DNA of 37,059 nt from assembly GCA_005792355.1 (NCBI GenBank), contig SXSC01000062.1, forward strand, positions 1 to 37,059. The letters run 5' to 3'. Origin of the DNA: Opitutaceae bacterium (GTDB lineage Bacteria > Verrucomicrobiota > Verrucomicrobiia > Opitutales > Opitutaceae). The position numbers were made by a program, and so were the translations under genes. Shown piece by piece: positions 33,401-37,059 of the stretch (position 1 is the first letter of the stretch; the number at the start of each line of letters is the position of its first letter). The notes beneath the pieces are model-generated. The model did not search any database and was not told the DNA's origin. It saw nothing but the letters and a program-made list of their open reading frames with translations.

Positions 33401-34930
33401 ATGAAAACCCCCGTCACCCTCATCGCCGCACTGCTGGTCTCCGTGCTCTCTGCGCTCGCGCTGTCGGCCTCCGCCGCCGCATCGAGGCCCAACATCATTC
33501 TGGTAATGCCCGACGACGTCGGCGTCGGCGACTACGCGAGTCTCGGCAATCCCGTCATCCGTACGCCTTATGTGGACGCGTTCAAAAAGGAGAGCCTGCT
33601 CTTCACGCGTTTCCATGTCAGCCCGACCTGCTCGCCCACGCGCTCGGCGCTGATGAGCGGCCGCCACGAGTTCAAGAACGGCGTCACCCACACGATCCTC
33701 GAGCGTGAGCGCATGGCGCTCTCGACCACCACCCTGCCGCAGATGCTGAAAAGCGTCGGCTACACCAGCGGCATCTTTGGCAAATGGCACCTCGGCGACG
33801 AGGCTCCCTATCAACCCGACCAGCGCGGCTTCGACGAAGTCTACATCCACGGCGGCGGCGGTATTGGTCAGGTCTTCCCCGGCTCCTGTGGCGACGCCCC
33901 CGGCAATACCAACATCAATCCGACGCTGTTCCACAACGGCACCTTCGTGAAAACCACCGGCTACTGCACCGATCTGTTTTTCGCCCAGGCGCTCAAGTGG
34001 ATCGACGCCCAACGCACCGCGCCGCGGCCCTTCTTCGCCTACATCACGCCCAACGCCGCGCACGGGCCGCACGTCGTGCCCGAGGCCTACTACCGCCACT
34101 ACCGCGGAAAGCCCGGCGTGACCGAGGAGATCGCGAAATTCCTCGGCATGGTGGAGAACGTCGACACGAACTTCGGCCTGCTCCTCGCGAAACTCAAGGA
34201 GTGGGGCATCGCGGACAACACGCTCGTCATCTATCTCGGCGGCGACAACGGCGGCACCGCCGGTCGCTCCATCTTCAGCGCCGGACTGAAGGCGGGCAAA
34301 GGCACGACCTACCAGGGTGGCACGCGCGCCGCAGCCTTCTTTCGCTGGCCCGCCGGACGGATTCCCGCCGGAGCCGAGTGCGCGGCGCTCAGCGCCCATC
34401 TCGATCTCTTCCCCACACTCGCAGAACTCACCGGCGCGACGCTTTCCCCCGTCGTCAAACAACAAGTCGAAGGCCGTAGCCTCTTGCCGCTCCTCAAGAA
34501 TCCGCAATCGCCGTGGGTGGACCGCACCCTCGTGCATCACGCCGGACGCTGGCCCAAGGGCAAAGCCGCCGACTCCAAACACGCCAAAGCCGCGATCCAG
34601 AACTCGCGTTTCACCCTCGTGAACAATGAAGAGCTCTACGACCTCCAGGCCGACCCAGGCGAAAATACCAATGTCATCGCGCAGCATCCCGAGGAAGTCG
34701 CGAAGCTCCGTGCCGCCTACGACACCTGGTGGAGCGACGTGCAGCCGCTGCTCGTCAACGAAAACGTCACCGGCGTCCCCAGCATCAATCCATTCCAGGA
34801 ACTCTACTACAAACAGTTCGGCGGCAGCCCCACCGCCGCCGCGCTCAAACGCATGGATCCGAATTCACCCCTCGGCGGCGGCGCGAACGCCGGAGCCCGA
34901 AAAAATCGGAAAGCAAAAACCGCCAACTGA
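33401..34930 (+). CDS. Secreted sulfatase (type I, canonical active site)
   Basis: 509 residues with a signal peptide (LIAALLVSVLSALALSASAA). PNIILVMPDDVGVGD gives the metal aspartates. C77 in TCSPTRSALMSGRH is the formylglycine site. GKWHLG (K128, H130), AAHGPH and LGGDNGG complete the standard set. The tail (GGGANAGARKNRKAKTAN) is low-complexity and basic. It removes sulfate esters from glycans in the periplasm after activation by a formylglycine-generating enzyme, which is not in this window. Compare the sulfatase at 10855-12255, which lacks several of these residues. The GHL15-like gene starts 10 bp after its stop. Confidence 0.95.
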   Translation: MKTPVTLIAALLVSVLSALALSASAAASRPNIILVMPDDVGVGDYASLGNPVIRTPYVDAFKKESLLFTRFHVSPTCSPTRSALMSGRHEFKNGVTHTILERERMALSTTTLPQMLKSVGYTSGIFGKWHLGDEAPYQPDQRGFDEVYIHGGGGIGQVFPGSCGDAPGNTNINPTLFHNGTFVKTTGYCTDLFFAQALKWIDAQRTAPRPFFAYITPNAAHGPHVVPEAYYRHYRGKPGVTEEIAKFLGMVENVDTNFGLLLAKLKEWGIADNTLVIYLGGDNGGTAGRSIFSAGLKAGKGTTYQGGTRAAAFFRWPAGRIPAGAECAALSAHLDLFPTLAELTGATLSPVVKQQVEGRSLLPLLKNPQSPWVDRTLVHHAGRWPKGKAADSKHAKAAIQNSRFTLVNNEELYDLQADPGENTNVIAQHPEEVAKLRAAYDTWWSDVQPLLVNENVTGVPSINPFQELYYKQFGGSPTAAALKRMDPNSPLGGGANAGARKNRKAKTAN

Positions 34931-34940
34931 ACTCATCACC

Positions 34941-36101
34941 ATGACCATTTCCGCATCCCTGCTCGCGCGGGCCTTCGGTCTCATGCTCGCCGTGGCCGCT
35001 CCGGTGGCGTGGTCCGCGGAGACGCCGCCCCACGTCGCGTCCGCCGTCCGCCTCACCGGCTTCACCTGGGATCGCGTCCCGCTCAACCTCCACTTCGGCA
35101 AACGCACCGGCGATCTCACCGACGCCGAGATCGATTTTGTCGCGCGCCGCAGCACGTTGATCGCGCTCGAAAAAAGCCACGGCGTAAACCCGCACGGCAG
35201 CACCGAGGCCGGCATTGCCGACTCCGCACGCCGGATCGTGAAGCGCAATCCCGCGGCCAAGGTCCTCTTCTACCTCAACGCTTTCATCAACTGGCAGGGC
35301 TACGACGCCTTCAAGACCTACCGCCAGGAATGGACGCTGCGCGATGCCGCTGGGAAGGTCGTCTCGCATCCGTCTGGCACCCCGCGACCGGACCCGTCCA
35401 TTCCTGAGTTTCGCGAGTGGTGGTCGGAGGTCGTGGCGAAGGCGAATCGCTCGGCCCCGCTCGGCGGTGTCTTCATCGACGCGCTGCCGCAGGCGCTGAC
35501 TCCCGCGCTCGCGAAACAAGTCGGCGACGCCAAGGCCCGCGCCGTCGCGGCTGGCCTGCGCGAGATGCTGGCGCTCACCAAGCGCAAGCTCGGCCCGGAC
35601 CGCGTCGTGCTCGTCAACGGGATCCGCACGACCGATTTCCGTGAGATTCTCGACTGGGAGGGGATCGACGGCGTGATGATCGAGCACTTCGGCGCCTTCA
35701 AAACCGGCTCGCCCGCCGACATCAAAGCCGACCTCGACTCGATCGCGCTCGCGGCGAGCAAGGGGAAGTTCGTCGTCATCAAAGGCTGGCCGGGCTTCAA
35801 TTTCACCGAGAAGGAGACGATGCAGCGCCCCTACGCCGAGCTGCTGCAGCTCGCGCGGGAGCGGATTACGTTTCCGCTCGCGTGCTTCCTCGTCGCCGCG
35901 CAACCCGGCTCGCACTTCTGCTACTCGTGGGGCTACACGGATCGCCACGGCATGCTCGAATCCTATCCGGAACTCGATCGCCCGCTCGGCCCGCCCAAGG
36001 CCGACGCCAAATGGGACGGCCTCACCGCCACCCGCGAATTCGCCCACGCCTCGGTCTGGGTCGACCTCACGACCAAACAAGCCCGCATCGACTGGCGCTG
36101 A
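34941..36101 (+). CDS. Secreted putative glycoside hydrolase (GHL15-like)
   Basis: 386 residues with a signal peptide (LLARAFGLMLAVAAPVAWSA). VLFYLNAFINWQGY, LGGVFIDALPQAL, VVLVNGIRTTDF, GVMIEHFGAF and GKFVVIKGWPG follow the beta-strand and acid pattern of TIM-barrel glycosidases; FIDA and IEHF offer candidate catalytic Asp/Glu. The pattern resembles the hypothetical glycosyl hydrolase family GHL15. Biochemical activity of that group is poorly known. Last gene of the fusion-esterase-sulfatase cluster, so it probably acts on the same glycan. Confidence 0.7.
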   Translation: MTISASLLARAFGLMLAVAAPVAWSAETPPHVASAVRLTGFTWDRVPLNLHFGKRTGDLTDAEIDFVARRSTLIALEKSHGVNPHGSTEAGIADSARRIVKRNPAAKVLFYLNAFINWQGYDAFKTYRQEWTLRDAAGKVVSHPSGTPRPDPSIPEFREWWSEVVAKANRSAPLGGVFIDALPQALTPALAKQVGDAKARAVAAGLREMLALTKRKLGPDRVVLVNGIRTTDFREILDWEGIDGVMIEHFGAFKTGSPADIKADLDSIALAASKGKFVVIKGWPGFNFTEKETMQRPYAELLQLARERITFPLACFLVAAQPGSHFCYSWGYTDRHGMLESYPELDRPLGPPKADAKWDGLTATREFAHASVWVDLTTKQARIDWR

Positions 36102-36145
36102 GTAACCGGCCAGACTTCGGACTCGCGCTCGGTCTCACACCTAAC

Positions 36146-36158
36146 GGGGCTACGCCCC
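36146..36158. terminator. Short GC hairpin after the GHL15-like gene
   Basis: GGGGC-TAC-GCCCC, 45 bp after the stop at 36101, followed by CAGCCCGAC and no U-tract. It could end the cluster's transcript, but the short stem also matches a common palindromic element. Confidence 0.3.
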
Positions 36159-36203
36159 AGCCCGACGAGATGTAGGTAAAGCGATCGAGCCCAAACCACC
36201 AAC

Positions 36204-36230
36204 CGCTAATCTTCGCTAATCGACGCTAAT
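36204..36230. repeat. CGCTAAT repeated three times with 10-bp period
   Basis: CGCTAAT at 36204, 36214 and 36224. The last two words, CGCTAATCGA and CGCTAATG, differ from the minus strand of 10765-10792 only by T for G at one position per word. Lies between convergent genes. Confidence 0.7.
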
Positions 36231-36260
36231 GAAATCACCGCCCGCGCGCGCTCTCGCCGC

Positions 36261-36281
36261 GCTTCGCCGATTAGGCGAAGC
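36261..36281. terminator. Hairpin downstream of the HsdR remnant
   Basis: GCTTCGCC, 5-nt loop GATTA, GGCGAAGC: a perfect 8-bp stem, 33 bp beyond the minus-strand stop at 36314. A possible terminator, without a U-tract. Confidence 0.35.
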
Positions 36282-36313
36282 ACGCACACGTGCCTTGCCA
36301 CCGCTTCCTGCAA

Positions 36314-36496
36314 TCAGCGCAGATTCAACCGCCGGATGGCCTCGCGCAAGCGCCCCGCCAGCACCACCTCACCAAACGAATCCCGCTCCGCCGCCGGCTC
36401 GCCAGGCGCGATGTGCGGCCCGTGCCCGACCGCATACCCCAGCTCCCCGAACCATTCGAGGGCGGCGTCTTCGACGATGGATTCGTTAAGGCTCAT
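36314..36496 (-). pseudogene. hsdR: N-terminal remnant of type I restriction subunit HsdR
   Basis: 60 residues: MSLNESIVEDAALEWFGELG, then HIAPGEPAAERDSFGE and LREAIRRLNLR followed by a stop. This is the standard N-terminus of HsdR (NESxVE..AL.WL..LGY....G..IAPGEPAAER), which is normally about 1000 residues. The conserved RLNP continues here as RLNLR-stop, and no further HsdR sequence follows before the repeats at 36204-36281. The rest of the gene has been deleted. Its ATG overlaps the stop of the HipA-like gene (ATGA, 36493-36496), so the two were translationally coupled. Confidence 0.75.
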
Positions 36497-37059
36497 GTTC
36501 CCGGTAAAGTCAGGCGGTGCGTCTTCTGGATCTTGTCGCGCCATTCGTCGGCGAGCTCCGCCCCTGCGGCAAACTCCGGCCAGCGTCTCACCGCCATCTG
36601 CACTTCCTCGATAATCTTCGCCGCGCGGCCCCGCTTCATCAGCGCCGCTTTCGCGCACGCGTCAAAATCCTCCAGCGCAAAACCGTCGCGCTTTCCATTC
36701 AGGGTCATCTGGTGCGTGGCCGTCCACGAGCCGGACGGATTGTAGCTGTAGGTCACGTCAAAGGCCGGCGCGAGCGACCACTCGCCTTGCTGGTTCATGA
36801 GGAAGGCGATGTTCTTCACGTGGTCATCCTGATTCCGGGCGACGATGTTGAAAACCATCCGTCGGAACTGCTCCTCCACTGCGGCCATCGGCAGCTTGAG
36901 CTGGCGGATGGTCAGCAGCGCCTGCTCGTAGGCGTAGGCTCCGGCTTGGTTGAAATCAAAATGCGCCAGCGCGCCCAGCGACTGCATGTGCAGCTTCGCC
37001 CCGCCTGTCAGCCGATCGAAGCGCCGTGTCATGAAATGCCGCCGCCCGTTTTCCTCCAG
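36493..37059 (-). CDS. HipA-like Ser/Thr kinase, C-terminal part (5' end outside window)
   Basis: The frame is open past the window edge (LEENGRRHFMTRRFDRLTGG), so the visible ATG at 37032 is internal. ENGRRHFMTRRFDR, the catalytic loop NIVARNQDDHVKNIAFLM and LAPAFDVTYSY are hallmarks of the HipA C-terminal kinase domain. In toxin-antitoxin systems HipA phosphorylates an aminoacyl-tRNA synthetase and is neutralised by HipB; here a HipB gene would be upstream, outside the window. It overlaps the truncated HsdR start by 4 bp, which suggests it belonged to a type I restriction locus carrying a HipA-like gene. Confidence 0.9.
   Translation of the reverse strand: MEENGRRHFMTRRFDRLTGGAKLHMQSLGALAHFDFNQAGAYAYEQALLTIRQLKLPMAAVEEQFRRMVFNIVARNQDDHVKNIAFLMNQQGEWSLAPAFDVTYSYNPSGSWTATHQMTLNGKRDGFALEDFDACAKAALMKRGRAAKIIEEVQMAVRRWPEFAAGAELADEWRDKIQKTHRLTLPGT

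Overview
The window looks like a piece of a high-GC genome from Verrucomicrobiota, most likely Opitutaceae. This is inferred from gene content, since no rRNA or marker gene is present. The support is three large TonB-dependent receptors (TBDRs) with no SusD partner, each with a TonB-box-like motif of the type LSPFVV or LDKFEIKG; a PVC-type dehydrogenase fused to cytochrome c; several secreted sulfatases and esterases; and starts that mostly lack a Shine-Dalgarno sequence.

Layout. 1-5103 (minus): a TBDR cut by the window edge and, upstream of it, a heparinase II/III-type polysaccharide lyase. 5278-6357 (plus): a TIR / transmembrane / TolB-like protein truncated inside a dispersed repeat. 6449-8680 (minus): a secreted NHL-repeat protein bracketed by two direct copies of that repeat. 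8.7-10.8 kb: a decayed region with transposase remnants, palindromes and inverted repeats. 10855-12255: a sulfatase with unusual active-site residues. 12322-14795: a LysR regulator divergent from a SnoaL-like protein and an NmrA-like reductase, with a clear LysR-type dyad between them. 14.8-15.7 kb: non-coding, with another repeat copy and a long inverted repeat. 15713-17482: a GH29 alpha-L-fucosidase. 17851-23285: a plus-strand cluster of TBDR, FG-GAP/VCBS protein and secreted esterase. 23361-27686 (minus): a TBDR followed by a mandelate-racemase-family enzyme resembling D-galactarolactone cycloisomerase. 28092-36101 (plus): a 1449-residue multidomain protein (ThuA, SGNH-like, PVC dehydrogenase, HEAT-like, cytochrome c), an acetyl-esterase-like hydrolase, a canonical sulfatase and a GHL15-like putative glycosidase. 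36314-37059 (minus): a HipA-like kinase, partial, overlapping by 4 bp a truncated HsdR N-terminus.

How it fits together. Most genes encode secreted or outer-membrane proteins for taking apart decorated polysaccharides: desulfation, deacetylation, lyase and fucosidase cleavage, TonB-dependent import, then lactone or sugar-acid metabolism. A sulfated, acetylated polymer containing fucose and uronic acid is a reasonable inferred substrate, but the exact glycan cannot be read from sequence.

The most unusual features are: a roughly 90-bp dispersed repeat (four copies; a 32-bp core with each copy differing by two bases from the 8796 copy) that sits at module boundaries and ends the TIR gene; a set of intergenic inverted repeats built from 9-10 bp periodic words; the giant fusion protein; and a sulfatase with three non-canonical active-site positions.
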